This document shows positions 42,168 to 53,002 of a DNA stretch of 64,000 bases, piece after piece. The position numbers were made by a program, and so were the translations under genes. How positions within the stretch are numbered: position 1 is the first letter of the stretch; each line of letters starts with the position of its first letter. The notes under the pieces are model-generated. The model was given only the letters and a program-made list of their open reading frames with translations, was not told the origin of the DNA and searched no databases. The stretch comes from Vibrio hepatarius (GTDB lineage: Bacteria > Pseudomonadota > Gammaproteobacteria > Enterobacterales > Vibrionaceae): contig NZ_JAATOO010000012.1 in assembly GCF_011806575.1 (NCBI RefSeq), forward strand, positions 62,001-126,000, written 5' to 3'.

Positions 42168-42899
42168 TTATTTACGCGCTTCAACCATGAGAGCTTTCAT
42201 GTCAGCAACCGCTTTGTGCAAGCCATCAAACACTGCGCGACCAATAATCGAGTGGCCGATATTCAGTTCGTAAATTTCAGGGATGGCTGCGATCGCCGCT
42301 ACGTTGTGGTACGTCAAGCCATGACCCGCGTTCACCGTGATACCTAAATCCGCTGCGTAGCTTGCACCCGCAGAAATTTTCTTCAGCTCATTCTGTTGCT
42401 CAGCTTCGGTTTCTGCATCGGCGTAGTGACCTGTGTGTAGCTCGACAAATGGTGCACCACACGCTTTCGCCGCGTCGATTTGCTCTCGGTCTGCATCGAT
42501 AAACAGTGATACTTTAATGCCAGCAGCAGTCAGTTTTTGTGTTGCTGCTTTTACTTTCTCTAGCTGACCCACGACATCCAAACCACCTTCAGTTGTCAGT
42601 TCTTCGCGCTTCTCTGGTACCAAGCATACATACTCAGGTTGCGTCTTCAGCGCGATCTCGACCATTTCTTCAGTCACCGCCATCTCTAGGTTCATGCGCG
42701 TTTGCAGCGTTTCACGTAGAATACGGACGTCTCGATCTAGGATGTGGCGACGGTCTTCACGTAGGTGAATCGTAATACCATCTGCGCCGGCGCGCTCTGC
42801 AATTTCAGCGGCGTGTACCGGATCAGGGTACTTAGTTCCGCGTGCGTTACGTAAAGTCGCAATATGGTCGATGTTAACACCTAGGTAAATTGAGCTCAT
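42168..42899 (-). CDS. pdxJ: pyridoxine 5'-phosphate synthase
   Basis: A 243-residue TIM-barrel enzyme that condenses 1-deoxyxylulose 5-phosphate with 3-amino-2-oxopropyl phosphate to form pyridoxine phosphate. It starts with [22 protein letters not shown] and has [12 protein letters not shown] near 43 and [11 protein letters not shown] near 206. The start overlaps the recO stop by four bases, and acpS follows after two bases. Confidence 0.97.
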   Translation of the reverse strand: MSSIYLGVNIDHIATLRNARGTKYPDPVHAAEIAERAGADGITIHLREDRRHILDRDVRILRETLQTRMNLEMAVTEEMVEIALKTQPEYVCLVPEKREELTTEGGLDVVGQLEKVKAATQKLTAAGIKVSLFIDADREQIDAAKACGAPFVELHTGHYADAETEAEQQNELKKISAGASYAADLGITVNAGHGLTYHNVAAIAAIPEIYELNIGHSIIGRAVFDGLHKAVADMKALMVEARK

Positions 42900-43621
42900 T
42901 TTCCAATACTCCGTGCTCGGGGAACCAACGATAGGAACAGTTCCCTGCTTTTTAATGGTTTGCCGCCAAGATACGGCTTTAAGGCTATGCGTGTAAAGCG
43001 TTTTGCCGCTTTAAGTTGTTCTTTTGTGGTAAATCGGCGCTCGCTGATCGCAATCAATTCATTACCCACAAATGTCAGGTTATCTCGACGCACCGACGCG
43101 ATAAAGCCTTTTTGTTCCCGATAGCGATAGGTCATCTCTGGATCAATTGGCTCGCCAGTACCTGCACAATGCAAAAAATCGACACCGTAACCCATTGCTG
43201 ACAACATCGCGAGTTCAAAGCGTCGCAAGGCGGGCTCTGGGTTGTCACACTGAGCCAGCTCCGTTAGCGCGTGCAGGTAATCGTGGAACAGTGCAGGCAT
43301 TGGCACTTCAGCCATCAGAACCCGGCCAATCAACTCGTTGACATACATCGCCGAGTAGAGGTTAATCCCACTTAATGGCAAACCAAGACTGATCGGTTCA
43401 GCCTGTCGTAGCGTCTTCATCGATCCGTTGCCCGACCATTTCAGCAAAAGTGGCGTAAACGGCTGCAGCGCTCCTTTTAAGTTGGAACGCTTGCTTCGTG
43501 CACCTTTAGACATCAGCGTAACTCGGCCGTACTCCTCGCTAAAAACATCTAGGATGAGGCTCGATTCACTATAAGGGCGACGATGTAAAACAAAACAGCG
43601 CTGTAAGCCTTCTGAGGACAT
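42896..43621 (-). CDS. recO: DNA repair protein RecO
   Basis: A 241-residue protein, close to the 242 of E. coli. An N-terminal OB fold (about 1-80, with [20 protein letters not shown]) is followed by a helical C-terminal domain. RecO loads RecA onto SSB-coated DNA with RecR. I start at [12 protein letters not shown] (ATG complementary to 43619-43621); a TTG four codons upstream is less likely. It lies between era and pdxJ. Confidence 0.93.
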   Translation of the reverse strand: MSSEGLQRCFVLHRRPYSESSLILDVFSEEYGRVTLMSKGARSKRSNLKGALQPFTPLLLKWSGNGSMKTLRQAEPISLGLPLSGINLYSAMYVNELIGRVLMAEVPMPALFHDYLHALTELAQCDNPEPALRRFELAMLSAMGYGVDFLHCAGTGEPIDPEMTYRYREQKGFIASVRRDNLTFVGNELIAISERRFTTKEQLKAAKRFTRIALKPYLGGKPLKSRELFLSLVPRARSIGK

Positions 43622-43642
43622 AGTCTCTGCCAATAGATAAAA

Positions 43643-43670
43643 AATAAGGAGCCGATCGGCTCCTTATTTG
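43643..43670 (-). terminator. terminator between era and recO
   Basis: A perfect 28-base palindrome (AAATAAGGAGCCGA and its complement), followed on the minus strand by TTTT. It may limit read-through from era to recO. Confidence 0.75.
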
Positions 43671-43706
43671 TTGTGATTCGGAGCGAAGCTAACTGCCTCG
43701 CGTTCC

Positions 43707-44684
43707 TTATAAATCGTCAATGTAGCCAAGAGAGCGAAGAGCACGCTCGTCGTCAGCCCAGCCCGATTTCACCTTAACCCAAGTTTCAAGGTAAACCTTA
43801 CGGCCAAACAATTCTTCCATATCAAGACGCGCTTCGCGACCGATGGTTTTGATCTTCTCGCCACCTTTACCGATCACCATTTTCTTCTGACCAGAGCGCT
43901 CAACCAAGATCAATGCGTTGATGTGGAAACCGTCGGTTTCTGGGTTGTAATCAAAGCGCTCAATCTCCACCGTTACAGAGTAAGGCAGTTCTTCACCAGT
44001 AAAACGCATCAGTTTTTCACGTACGATTTCTGACGCCATGAAACGCTGAGAGCGGTCGGTCACGTATTCTTCTGGGAAGTGGTGCGTCGCTTTTGGCAAA
44101 TGGTCACGTACGTGCTTGCGCAGCACATCGATGTTCTTGCCGTGCTTCGCCGAAATTGGCACGACATCGACAAAGTCCATCTTCTTTGACATATCCATCA
44201 TGTGCAACATGACTTCATTGCGGTCTTGAACGTTATCTACTTTGTTGACACACAGTACGACTGGGAAGTTCGACTTCTGAAGCTTTGTCAGCACCATCTC
44301 GTCGTCTTTGGTCCAGTGCGTGCCGTCAACAAGGAAGAATACCAAGTTCACATCACTGAGAGATGAGTTCGCAGCACGGTTCATCAAACGGTTAATCGCA
44401 CGCTTTTCTTCGATATGAAGTCCTGGCGTATCAACGTAAATCGCTTGGTAATCACCTTCGGTGTCGACACCCATAATGCGGTGACGTGTGGTCTGCGGTT
44501 TACGTGAGGTGATCGAAATCTTCTGCCCCAAGATGCGGTTAAGCAGCGTCGATTTACCGACGTTTGGGCGGCCAACAATCGCCACAAAACCACAGTGCTG
44601 GTTTTCAGGCGAGCTAGCTGGCTCATTGCTCGATGAGAAAAACGCATCGATATCAAATTCGTTGTTGTCTGTTGAATCAGTCAT
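43707..44684 (-). CDS. era: GTPase Era
   Basis: A 325-residue GTPase, with an N-terminal extension of about 25 acidic residues compared with the 301 of E. coli. G1 is [16 protein letters not shown] near residue 37, G3 is DTPGLH and G4 is NKVD. The C-terminal KH domain (about 230-310) has [13 protein letters not shown]. Era binds the 3' end of 16S rRNA during 30S maturation. The start overlaps the rnc stop by eight bases, indicating coupled translation. Confidence 0.96.
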   Translation of the reverse strand: MTDSTDNNEFDIDAFFSSSNEPASSPENQHCGFVAIVGRPNVGKSTLLNRILGQKISITSRKPQTTRHRIMGVDTEGDYQAIYVDTPGLHIEEKRAINRLMNRAANSSLSDVNLVFFLVDGTHWTKDDEMVLTKLQKSNFPVVLCVNKVDNVQDRNEVMLHMMDMSKKMDFVDVVPISAKHGKNIDVLRKHVRDHLPKATHHFPEEYVTDRSQRFMASEIVREKLMRFTGEELPYSVTVEIERFDYNPETDGFHINALILVERSGQKKMVIGKGGEKIKTIGREARLDMEELFGRKVYLETWVKVKSGWADDERALRSLGYIDDL

Positions 44685-45354
44685 TGGTCAATTGCTCTAG
44701 TGCCAATTCAGCAGCCGCTTGTTCTGCCTTGCGGCGGCTGGTGCCTTTACCAATTACAGGATCTCCAATACCTGCAACTTCACACGCAACAGTAAATTCC
44801 TGATTGTGTGCTTCACCTTTAATATTAGTCACTGTGTAAACAGGCAGCGGCTTTCTGCGACCTTGCAAAAACTCTTGAAGGCGAGTTTTCGGGTCTTTCT
44901 GAGAAACGCCAGGCTTGATGGCTTCCAAACGCTGTTTATACCAGCTAAGAATGATGCCACGAACAACCTCAATGTCGCTGTCTAGGTAGATAGCGCCAAT
45001 GATCGCTTCAACTGCGTCGGCAAGAATAGAATCGCGGCGGAAGCCACCACTTTTCAACTCACCTGGACCTAATTTTAAGTGATCTCCTAGTTCGAATTCT
45101 CGACCTAGCTCCGCCAATGTATTACCACGCACCAGTGTTGCGCGCATGCGGCTCATGTCCCCTTCATTCACTTTAGGGAAACGATGATAAAGATCGTCAG
45201 CAATGACAAAACTTAAAATTGAATCGCCCAGAAACTCAAGACGCTCATTATGTTTACCGTTAGCGCTGCGGTGAGTCAGCGCTAAGTTGATAAGCTCAGC
45301 ATCATTAAACTGATAGCCGAGCTTTTTCTCTAGTTTTTCGATAGGAGAATTCAT
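44677..45354 (-). CDS. rnc: ribonuclease III
   Basis: A 225-residue double-strand-specific endoribonuclease. The catalytic signature [16 protein letters not shown] lies near residues 36-51, and a second acidic site near 113-117 ([13 protein letters not shown]). The C-terminal dsRNA-binding domain is at about 155-225. It processes rRNA and some mRNAs. It lies between lepB and era in the conserved order. Confidence 0.97.
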   Translation of the reverse strand: MNSPIEKLEKKLGYQFNDAELINLALTHRSANGKHNERLEFLGDSILSFVIADDLYHRFPKVNEGDMSRMRATLVRGNTLAELGREFELGDHLKLGPGELKSGGFRRDSILADAVEAIIGAIYLDSDIEVVRGIILSWYKQRLEAIKPGVSQKDPKTRLQEFLQGRRKPLPVYTVTNIKGEAHNQEFTVACEVAGIGDPVIGKGTSRRKAEQAAAELALEQLTND

Positions 45355-45369
45355 GCTCTCTCGATTTGT

Positions 45370-46266
45370 TTAGTTAATACCACCAATGCGGTTAAAGCGC
45401 ACACCTGTTGGAATCCAAGACGGTAGCGCACTGTCTGAGCCACGTTCAAATTCGAAGCTGATCCAGATACCTACTGCTTTACCCACCAAGTTTGCCTCTG
45501 GTACAAAGCCCCAGTAACGGCTGTCAGCACTGTTATCACGGTTATCACCCATCACAAAATACTGACCTTCAGGTACGACCCATTCGTTTACACCGTTACG
45601 TGGTTGATAAGCTTCCACGCGATCGCGGCGTAATGGGTTGACCAAGATTTGGTGACCAACTTCACCTAACTGTTCGTCCAACTGAATCAGTGGAATACCA
45701 TTTTGGATAAATTGGCTCTCTTCAACATTAGAAAGTTTAACAGGCTTGCAGCTACTCTCGCCCGCGGCCTGAATACAGATTTCTTTCTTGCTGCTGTAAT
45801 GTACCGTATCGCCTGGCAGACCTACGACACGTTTGATGTAATCAATGTTTGGCTGAGGTGGGTACTTAAATACCACAACGTCACCACGCTCAGGTTTGCC
45901 AGTTTCAACCAGTTGCGTGCGCCATACCGGATCTTTTAGGCCGTAGGCGTATTTTTCAACCAGAATAAAGTCCCCAACTAACAGAGTTGGCATCATAGAA
46001 CCAGAAGGGATCTGAAACGGCTCGTAGATAAAAGAGCGCAACACTAACACGGCTGCAATCACTGGGAAAATAGAAACGCTGTTCTCTACCCACCAAGGTT
46101 GCTTGTTCACTTTGTTCAGAGTGGCAACATCAAGACCATTGGTTTGCGCTTCCACTTCGGCAACTTGAGCCTGACGTTTCTTTGCAAAAACCAGCTTCTC
46201 TAGAACCCAAACGATACCCGTAACCAAAGTTACGATAACGAGGATCAGTGAAAATGTGTTCGCCAT
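45370..46266 (-). CDS. lepB: signal peptidase I
   Basis: A 298-residue inner-membrane protease. Two transmembrane helices (about 3-23 and 62-80) precede the periplasmic catalytic domain. The nucleophile is Ser90 in IPSGSMMPTLLVGD and the general base Lys145 in DYIKRVVGLPGD; the GDNRDNSADSRYWG box is near 245. It removes signal peptides from exported proteins. lepA lies upstream and rnc 15 bases downstream. Confidence 0.97.
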   Translation of the reverse strand: MANTFSLILVIVTLVTGIVWVLEKLVFAKKRQAQVAEVEAQTNGLDVATLNKVNKQPWWVENSVSIFPVIAAVLVLRSFIYEPFQIPSGSMMPTLLVGDFILVEKYAYGLKDPVWRTQLVETGKPERGDVVVFKYPPQPNIDYIKRVVGLPGDTVHYSSKKEICIQAAGESSCKPVKLSNVEESQFIQNGIPLIQLDEQLGEVGHQILVNPLRRDRVEAYQPRNGVNEWVVPEGQYFVMGDNRDNSADSRYWGFVPEANLVGKAVGIWISFEFERGSDSALPSWIPTGVRFNRIGGIN

Positions 46267-46292
46267 TGACTTCCCTTATCTTAAAAATACGA

Positions 46293-46320
46293 AAGTGAAA
46301 GAGCCGAGACCCTTTCACTT
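46293..46320 (-). repeat. inverted repeat between lepA and lepB
   Basis: AAGTGAAAG and CTTTCACTT form a nine-base-pair hairpin with a 10-base loop. No clear T-run follows, so an mRNA processing or stability role is as likely as termination. Confidence 0.5.
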
Positions 46321-46353
46321 AATGAGTTACCTTATTGAGCCAAACTCAACAAA

Positions 46354-48147
46354 TTAATCTTTACCTACATGAAGAATTGCAAGGAACGCTTCTTGAGGCA
46401 GTTCGACGTTACCAATCTGCTTCATACGCTTCTTACCTTCTTTCTGTTTCTTCAGAAGTTTCTTCTTACGGCTCACGTCACCGCCGTAACATTTCGCGAT
46501 AACGTTCTTACGTAACTGTTTCACGGTAGAACGCGCGATGATGTGGTTACCAATCGCTGCCTGAATCGCAATATCAAACATCTGGCGAGGGATGAACTCT
46601 TTCATCTTCTCAACCAACTGACGGCCACGAGTCTGAGATTGGTCTTTGTGCGTAATCATCGCTAGCGCATCAACTGTATCACCGTTCAGAAGTACATCTA
46701 CGCGAACCATGTTCGACGCTTCAAAACGCTGGAAGTTGTAGTCCAGAGACGCGTAACCACGTGATGTTGACTTGAGACGGTCAAAGAAGTCCAGTACTAC
46801 CTCTGCCATCGGAATATCGTAAGTCACAGCAACTTGGTTACCGTGATAAACCATATCCACCTGAGTACCACGTTTTTCAACACACAGCGTGATAACGTTA
46901 CCTAGGTACTCAGACGGCACTAGGATGTTACAACGCGCGATCGGCTCGCGGATTTCTTCGATGTCGTTGACTACAGGTAGTTTAGCTGGGCTATCGACAT
47001 ACAGTAGCTCGCCATCGGTCTTCTCTACTTCGTAGACTACCGTTGGCGCAGTAGTAATTAGGTCTAGGTCGTATTCACGCTCTAAACGCTCTTGGATAAT
47101 TTCCATGTGCAGCATGCCAAGGAAACCACAACGGAAACCAAAGCCTAGTGCTGCAGAGTTTTCTGGCTCGTAGAATAACGAGGCATCGTTCAGGCTTAGT
47201 TTACCTAGCGCGTCACGGAAGTTCTCATAATCGTCAGACGATACCGGGAACAGACCTGCGTAGACCTGAGGTTTTACTTTCTTAAAGCCCGGTAGCGGTG
47301 TGTCACTGCCATTTTTCGCTAGTGTCAGCGTATCGCCAACTGGCGCGCCAAGGATATCTTTGATACCACAAACCACCCAACCTACTTCACCAGTACGTAG
47401 TACATCGGTATCCACTTGCTTCGGCGTGAAGATACCTAGACGGTCTACCCCCCAAGTTTGGCCTGTGCTCATTACTTTGATCTTGTCGTTTTTCTTCAGA
47501 ACGCCGTTTTTGATACGTACCAGAGAAACAACACCAAGGTAGTTGTCAAACCATGAGTCGATGATCAGCGCTTGCAGTGGCGCATCTGGGTCACCTTCCG
47601 GTGCAGGAATCGCAGATACGATATTTTCTAATACGTCATCCACGCCCAAGCCGGTTTTCGCCGAACAGCGGGTCGCTTCCATCGCATCAATACCTACGAT
47701 TTCTTCAATTTCTTCCGCCACACGCTCAGGATCAGCGGCTGGTAGGTCGATCTTGTTCAGGATTGGCACAACTTCCAGATCCATTTCGATCGCCGTGTAG
47801 CAGTTAGCTAGTGTTTGAGCTTCTACACCCTGACCTGCATCAACCACTAGCAGCGCGCCTTCACAAGCGGCTAATGAACGTGATACTTCGTACGCGAAGT
47901 CAACGTGTCCTGGGGTGTCGATGAAGTTAAGCTGATAAGTTTCACCATCTTTTGCGGTGTAGTTTAGTGTCACACTCTGAGATTTGATGGTGATGCCACG
48001 TTCACGCTCTAGATCCATAGAGTCAAGAACCTGCGCTGCCATTTCACGGTCGCTTAGACCACCGCAAACTTGGATCAAACGGTCAGATAGGGTCGACTTA
48101 CCATGGTCGATGTGGGCGATAATCGAAAAGTTACGAATGTGCTTCAT
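46354..48147 (-). CDS. lepA: elongation factor 4 (LepA)
   Basis: A 597-residue translational GTPase. G1 is [14 protein letters not shown] at residues 10-23, G3 is DTPGHVDF and G4 is NKID. The family-specific C-terminal domain ends with [20 protein letters not shown]. It acts on ribosomes during initiation and under ionic stress. It is downstream of the rpoE-rseABC genes and precedes lepB. Confidence 0.97.
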   Translation of the reverse strand: MKHIRNFSIIAHIDHGKSTLSDRLIQVCGGLSDREMAAQVLDSMDLERERGITIKSQSVTLNYTAKDGETYQLNFIDTPGHVDFAYEVSRSLAACEGALLVVDAGQGVEAQTLANCYTAIEMDLEVVPILNKIDLPAADPERVAEEIEEIVGIDAMEATRCSAKTGLGVDDVLENIVSAIPAPEGDPDAPLQALIIDSWFDNYLGVVSLVRIKNGVLKKNDKIKVMSTGQTWGVDRLGIFTPKQVDTDVLRTGEVGWVVCGIKDILGAPVGDTLTLAKNGSDTPLPGFKKVKPQVYAGLFPVSSDDYENFRDALGKLSLNDASLFYEPENSAALGFGFRCGFLGMLHMEIIQERLEREYDLDLITTAPTVVYEVEKTDGELLYVDSPAKLPVVNDIEEIREPIARCNILVPSEYLGNVITLCVEKRGTQVDMVYHGNQVAVTYDIPMAEVVLDFFDRLKSTSRGYASLDYNFQRFEASNMVRVDVLLNGDTVDALAMITHKDQSQTRGRQLVEKMKEFIPRQMFDIAIQAAIGNHIIARSTVKQLRKNVIAKCYGGDVSRKKKLLKKQKEGKKRMKQIGNVELPQEAFLAILHVGKD

Positions 48148-48215
48148 GATTTGGGGTGACTAAACTCATTTTTAATAGGGACAATACAACCCACAGATAT
48201 ATTCAATATGGGTAT

Positions 48216-48240
48216 AGAAAAGCCGTCGTTTGACGGCATT
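48216..48240 (-). terminator. terminator after rseC
   Basis: GCCGTC-GTTT-GACGGC six-base-pair stem, followed on the minus strand by TTTTCT. It probably ends the rpoE-rseABC transcript in part, before lepA. Confidence 0.65.
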
Positions 48241-48284
48241 TCAATCAAGTTGGCAGATTCTACCCAATTTCTGGGCGCTTCGCA

Positions 48285-48755
48285 CTAGCTAATTGGTTCT
48301 CCCAATACCCTAAGCAAAGTAACCTGCTGCGAGGAGAGGCTTTCCTGTTTGGCTGCCATCGCTTTTGCTAAGTAAATTCCTGCTCCGGTAAAGATAGCAG
48401 AGCAGAGAATCACCACACCTTCACCGCCACCAAGCCATGGCAGCAATAGCCATTGGCCAAACAGCGCGCCAACGATGAGCGCAAACAGTGGAATAAGGTA
48501 CACGATAGCCGCTGACTGTAGCAGGCTCTTTTCAGGCAGACCGATCTCCACAACCTGACCTTGTTTAACGATTTTTTTGGTAACTAAATGCCAATGAAGC
48601 GACTTTTTACCGATAGCTTTGGACACAACACCCGTACCGCAACTCTTTTGCGACGAACAGCTACTGCAACTGGTTTGTTGATCGCAGCTCAACTCGACTT
48701 CATACCCGGTCGCACTTGCTTTTACAGCAGACACGGTCGCCAATGCGGTCATCAT
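48285..48755 (-). CDS. rseC: sigma-E factor regulatory protein RseC
   Basis: A 156-residue inner-membrane protein. Its N-terminal cysteine cluster CDQQTSCSSCSSQKSC (about 24-39) looks like a metal or iron-sulfur site. Two transmembrane helices lie near 80-100 and 108-128. In E. coli RseC modestly affects sigma-E and also supports SoxR reduction. The ATG overlaps the rseB stop (ATGA). Confidence 0.93.
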   Translation of the reverse strand: MMTALATVSAVKASATGYEVELSCDQQTSCSSCSSQKSCGTGVVSKAIGKKSLHWHLVTKKIVKQGQVVEIGLPEKSLLQSAAIVYLIPLFALIVGALFGQWLLLPWLGGGEGVVILCSAIFTGAGIYLAKAMAAKQESLSSQQVTLLRVLGEPIS

Positions 48756-49714
48756 GGTGTAGTACTCTGAGCGATCACCACTGACTGCGCAATTCGCTTC
48801 GCGGTTGCAGGTGGAATATCACCAACCACTGATACTTCGAGGTTGCCGTTTACCAAGCTGTGCAGTGTACGTCGTCCTTGTCTCACCAATTGACCTTTGA
48901 GTGACAAGTTGTCACTGTCAGCCACGTAAACTGAGAAGCTAAACAGGCCATCACTGTACATCTGGCTTTCGACCATACGTTCAGTGTTCGCCATTCGGTA
49001 GCGGTTCAAATCTTTAGGCTCGAACCCCTCAGGTATCCACTTCACGCGCCAAAATGACTCTTTGACCTGACCTTTCGGTAAAGAGAGCACTTCAGGAAGT
49101 TTAACTTCGTTAAGCGCGCTGAGAATATCCACCACTTGGTCACTCACGCTGTAAGACACCGCGCGAAACTGTTCAAGAATCTCACCATCACGGTCAATCA
49201 GATCCGCTCTTAGTGGTAGATTATTTTTTTCATCCACCCACAGTACGTACGAATAACGCAGCCCATCTTTTGGTACTACACGTAATACCTGACAAGCCGA
49301 GCCTGCCTCACGTGCACGACCAACCTGAATAAAGTCATAAAACTTGCTCAGGTCATCCACGTTGGTGTTGAGGAATGGAATAACGGGCGCAACCATACTG
49401 CCCGACTCTATCGTGAATGGCTCAACCCCTGGTTCGATATAGCTAACCTCTTCGCCACGGCGAATCACTTCACGAATCGGCCCGCTTAAATACACTAAAT
49501 GCGCGAGCTGTTTATCACCATCTCGCGCATGGCGATAAAGCAAAGGTTCGATACTGTTTTTCTTGATGAGGATGTAAGACAACTCATAATTGAGGTGCTG
49601 GCTTGCTTCATTCATTTGATGCAACAAAGCCTCTGCAGGAGCTTGTTGTTCTGCAAAGGCTGGAGCCGCATTCAAACTGAACAGTGTAAGCGCACTGATC
49701 AGAAATTTTTTCAT
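48752..49714 (-). CDS. rseB: sigma-E factor regulatory protein RseB
   Basis: A 320-residue periplasmic protein (signal peptide about 1-21, APAFAEQ). It has the MucB/RseB fold: an N-terminal lipoprotein-binding-like domain and a C-terminal RseA-binding domain (about 225-320). RseB binds the periplasmic part of RseA and blocks DegS cleavage until lipopolysaccharide stress releases it. It overlaps rseA by four bases. Confidence 0.95.
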   Translation of the reverse strand: MKKFLISALTLFSLNAAPAFAEQQAPAEALLHQMNEASQHLNYELSYILIKKNSIEPLLYRHARDGDKQLAHLVYLSGPIREVIRRGEEVSYIEPGVEPFTIESGSMVAPVIPFLNTNVDDLSKFYDFIQVGRAREAGSACQVLRVVPKDGLRYSYVLWVDEKNNLPLRADLIDRDGEILEQFRAVSYSVSDQVVDILSALNEVKLPEVLSLPKGQVKESFWRVKWIPEGFEPKDLNRYRMANTERMVESQMYSDGLFSFSVYVADSDNLSLKGQLVRQGRRTLHSLVNGNLEVSVVGDIPPATAKRIAQSVVIAQSTTP

Positions 49715-50346
49715 TCAACTACCGTTTCTGAATCATCACTGTGGTCAGTAATGCTTTCGCTATTTAAGCGCAGTTGCAATTCGTAATCTTGTAGCATAGC
49801 GTTGATGCGACGACGCTGCTCTTGAATGCTAGACGCGTTGAGGTTTTGCTGTTCTTCAACCGACGCGCGCGTCAGGCTTACAGGTTCTGCACTACCCGCA
49901 AAAGGAATTGTTTGGAGTACCGGAAGCTGGTCTGCTTGTGGGGCTGCAGGGTCGCTGCCACCGTATTGTTGCACACCTAGGATAACCGCCAGCGAGACAC
50001 AAGCTGCCACGGCAACTTGCCCAAACTGATTCAACCACGCAGGTAACTGTCGACGAGCCTTAGCTGGAGTCGGTTGTGACTCTTTGCCCCTGAACTCGTC
50101 AAGCTCAATCACAGAACTCTGAGAGCTATATGTTGAATGCACAGGCTCACTTTCAAGCGCTAAAGCTACACTTTCAGCGATATTCCACTCCGGTTTTTCC
50201 GGTGCTTCGCCTCGCATCACATCACCAATTAAATGGTAATTTTTCCAGGTCTGCTGGCTATCTTGGTCGCGTTCTAATTCATTAATAAGAACCTTATCGA
50301 CCAACTCTCCATCCATGAGTGCTGAAAGTTTCTCTTTGTTAGCCAT
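49711..50346 (-). CDS. rseA: anti-sigma-E factor RseA
   Basis: A 211-residue membrane protein. The cytoplasmic domain (about 1-105) begins MANKEKLSALMDGELVDKVLINEL and binds sigma-E. A transmembrane helix follows (about 118-138), then a periplasmic domain. Regulated proteolysis of RseA frees sigma-E. The start is the ATG that fits the family; a seven-codon longer reading is possible. It begins 26 bases after rpoE. Confidence 0.94.
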   Translation of the reverse strand: MANKEKLSALMDGELVDKVLINELERDQDSQQTWKNYHLIGDVMRGEAPEKPEWNIAESVALALESEPVHSTYSSQSSVIELDEFRGKESQPTPAKARRQLPAWLNQFGQVAVAACVSLAVILGVQQYGGSDPAAPQADQLPVLQTIPFAGSAEPVSLTRASVEEQQNLNASSIQEQRRRINAMLQDYELQLRLNSESITDHSDDSETVVE

Positions 50347-50372
50347 TATTTTCACCATAAATGTCACTGGTA

Positions 50373-50951
50373 TTAGCGTTGCAAAAGAGGTTGAATTTTT
50401 TTCTCAACCGCTTCACGTGCGCGGAAGATACGCGAACGCACCGTTCCGACAGGGCAATCCATTACTGCCGCAATTTCTTCATAACTCAAACCATCCAGTT
50501 CGCGTAGCGTCATTGCGGTTTTTAAATCTTCAGGCAGTGCTTCAATCGCACTGAAAACTACTCGTTTCAATTCATTGGACAACGTTAAGTTCTCAGGGTT
50601 CGAAATTTCTTTTAATGCACTACCGGTTTCGTAATATTCAGCTTCTTCAGTATCCACATCCTGGCCTGGAGGTCTGCGACCTTGTGCCACGAGGTGGTTC
50701 TTAGCAGTATTAACCGCGATACGATACAACCATGTATAAAAGGCGCTTTCGCCTCGGAAACCAGGAATCGCTCGATACGCTTTAATAAATGCTTCTTGTG
50801 CTACGTCTGGCACATCGCCGGGGTTTTTGACGTAGCGAGAGATAAGGTTACAAACCTTGTTTTGGTATCGCATTACCAGTAAGTTAAATGCTTGCTTATC
50901 TCCATTCTGAACTCGCTCAATTAATACTTGATCGGTCAGCTGCTCGTTCAT
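50373..50951 (-). CDS. rpoE: RNA polymerase sigma-E factor
   Basis: A 192-residue ECF sigma factor. Region 2 (about 20-95) has VPDVAQEAFIKAYRAIPGFRGESAFYTWLYRIA. Region 4 (about 130-185) has LRELDGLSYEEIAAVMDCPVGTVRSRIFRAREA. It directs the envelope stress response. The AGGAG site lies 11 bases before the ATG. A sigma-E-like promoter about 100 bases upstream suggests autoregulation. Confidence 0.97.
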   Translation of the reverse strand: MNEQLTDQVLIERVQNGDKQAFNLLVMRYQNKVCNLISRYVKNPGDVPDVAQEAFIKAYRAIPGFRGESAFYTWLYRIAVNTAKNHLVAQGRRPPGQDVDTEEAEYYETGSALKEISNPENLTLSNELKRVVFSAIEALPEDLKTAMTLRELDGLSYEEIAAVMDCPVGTVRSRIFRAREAVEKKIQPLLQR

Positions 50952-51052
50952 TCGAGCGGGTACTCCTATCGTTCTTAGCTCTATATCTTCTCAGATATGA
51001 GCATTAATTATGCAAAATGTAGTATTGACACCACTGCTTACTTGAGCACTAT

Positions 51053-51080
51053 TGTGACCTAGCAAAATATAGATAGTTCA
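51053..51080 (-). promoter_or_regulatory. sigma-E-type promoter of rpoE
   Basis: On the minus strand TGAACTA (51074-51080) and GTCACA (51053-51058) are separated by exactly 15 bases. The consensus is GGAACTT-N15-GTCTAA. The element faces rpoE. The rest of the 50952-51355 gap holds no gene that I can support; it should also contain the nadB promoter. Confidence 0.65.
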
Positions 51081-51355
51081 AACTTTCTCTAAACTAATTC
51101 TTAGTTAGTGATGAGCTAAATACCTTCTGATTCGAATTGTGAGGACGAAGGTCAACAAAAGCAATGCTATTTACAAAGAATTGCAGATAAGCAAGTGTTA
51201 TTATAGTGAACTGCCTCTGAAGTTTTCAGTAGCGACAGTGGTAAAAATAGATTGGTGAGAGTGGGATCGCTCTTCATTCGACGCACCTAATCCTCCCTGT
51301 CCGAAGGGTATATTCCGTGCTTCGAGATAATTTAACTCGGGAATTTAAAAGTTTT

Positions 51356-52972
51356 ATGAACGCAAACCGTGAACATCAATGTGATGTGTTAGTGGTAGGT
51401 AGTGGCGCAGCAGGGCTATCGTTGGCGTTACGTGTGGCAAAACACGGCAAAGTCATTGTATTGAGCAAAGGACCTCGCAATGAAGGAGCAACGTTTTACG
51501 CTCAAGGCGGTATCGCAGCGGTGTTCGACGAATCAGACAGCATTGAATCGCATGTACAAGATACCCTGATCGCAGGCGGCGGAATCTGTGAGAAAGAAAC
51601 TGTTGAGTTTATCGCTAAAAACGCCAAGAAGTGCGTGCAATGGCTGATCGACGGTGGTGTTCCATTTGACCGCGAAGAAGATGACGACGACGATGAACAT
51701 CCGCGTTACCACTTAACGCGCGAAGGCGGACACAGCCATCGACGAATTCTTCACGCCGCAGACGCAACCGGCATGGCGATGCAAACATCGCTGCAAGACA
51801 ACGCCCACAATCACCCGAATATCACGGTACTTGAGCGCCATAACGCACTGGACTTAATCACTGAAGACAAAATTGGTGGCGACAGTAAAAAGGTTATCGG
51901 TGCCTACATATGGAACCGCAACGATGAGCACGTTGAAACTGTGCGTGCGAAATTTGTTGTCCTTGCCACTGGTGGTGCGTCAAAAGTTTACCAGTACACG
52001 TCTAACCCAGATGTGTCTTCTGGAGACGGTATTGCTATCGCTTGGCGTGCGGGTTGTCGAGTCGCAAACTTGGAATTCAACCAGTTCCACCCAACCTGCT
52101 TGTACCACCCAGAAGCAAGAAACTTCCTATTAACGGAAGCGCTGCGCGGAGAAGGCGCGTATCTGCGTCGCCCTGATGGCAGTCGCTTTATGCCTGACTT
52201 TGACGAGCGCGAAGAATTAGCACCACGCGATGTGGTCGCTCGTGCGATTGACTTTGAGATGAAACGCTTGGGTGCAGATTGCATGTACCTAGATATCAGC
52301 CATAAACCCGCTGACTTTATAGAGAAGCACTTCCCAACAATCAATATGCGTCTGCTCGACCTTGGCATCGATATGACTAAAGAGCCGATCCCAATTGTCC
52401 CTGCCGCGCACTACACCTGTGGTGGCGTGATGGTCGACTTCCAAGGTCAAACTGATTTAGCTCAACTCTATGCGATTGGTGAAGTGAGTTACACCGGTCT
52501 GCATGGCGCAAACCGCATGGCATCAAACTCACTGTTAGAGTGCGTGGTTTACGCGTGGGCGGCGTCTAAAGACATCATCAAGAAACTTAACGAGGCGGAA
52601 CTTCCGCCGAGCTTGCCAGCGTGGGATGAAAGCCAAGTAAGCTGCTCAGATGAAGAAGTCGTGATCCAACACAACTGGCACGAACTGCGCCTGTTTATGT
52701 GGGATTACATGGGCATCGTACGTACCGACAAACGCCTAGAGCGCGCGCTACGCCGTATCCAGTTGTTGCAACAAGAAACGCACGAGTACTACAGCAACTT
52801 CCGTGTATCCAACAACCTTCTGGAGCTTCGCAACCTACTGCAAGTAGCAGAGTTGATGGTGCGTTGTGCAATGCAACGTAAAGAGAGCCGTGGGCTGCAC
52901 TACACGCTCGACTATCCAGAGCTGGCAGAAAACAGCGGACCAACCATCTTAGTCCCTGAAAAACTGAAATAA
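51356..52972 (+). CDS. nadB: L-aspartate oxidase
   Basis: A 538-residue flavoenzyme that oxidises aspartate to iminoaspartate, the first step of NAD synthesis. It starts [25 protein letters not shown] with the FAD dinucleotide loop. It contains [11 protein letters not shown] near 50, the catalytic region [24 protein letters not shown] near 245 and [15 protein letters not shown] near 385. A 13-codon upstream extension is open, but the family N-terminus favours this start. Divergent from rpoE, as in E. coli. Confidence 0.96.
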   Translation: MNANREHQCDVLVVGSGAAGLSLALRVAKHGKVIVLSKGPRNEGATFYAQGGIAAVFDESDSIESHVQDTLIAGGGICEKETVEFIAKNAKKCVQWLIDGGVPFDREEDDDDDEHPRYHLTREGGHSHRRILHAADATGMAMQTSLQDNAHNHPNITVLERHNALDLITEDKIGGDSKKVIGAYIWNRNDEHVETVRAKFVVLATGGASKVYQYTSNPDVSSGDGIAIAWRAGCRVANLEFNQFHPTCLYHPEARNFLLTEALRGEGAYLRRPDGSRFMPDFDEREELAPRDVVARAIDFEMKRLGADCMYLDISHKPADFIEKHFPTINMRLLDLGIDMTKEPIPIVPAAHYTCGGVMVDFQGQTDLAQLYAIGEVSYTGLHGANRMASNSLLECVVYAWAASKDIIKKLNEAELPPSLPAWDESQVSCSDEEVVIQHNWHELRLFMWDYMGIVRTDKRLERALRRIQLLQQETHEYYSNFRVSNNLLELRNLLQVAELMVRCAMQRKESRGLHYTLDYPELAENSGPTILVPEKLK

Positions 52973-52975
52973 ACC

Positions 52976-53002
52976 AAAAAGGGAGCTCAATGCTCCCTTT
53001 TT
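52976..53002. terminator. bidirectional terminator between nadB and ygfX
   Basis: AAAAAGGGAGC-TCAAT-GCTCCCTTTTT. The right half codes the last codons of ygfX, and its stop lies in the loop. Confidence 0.9.
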
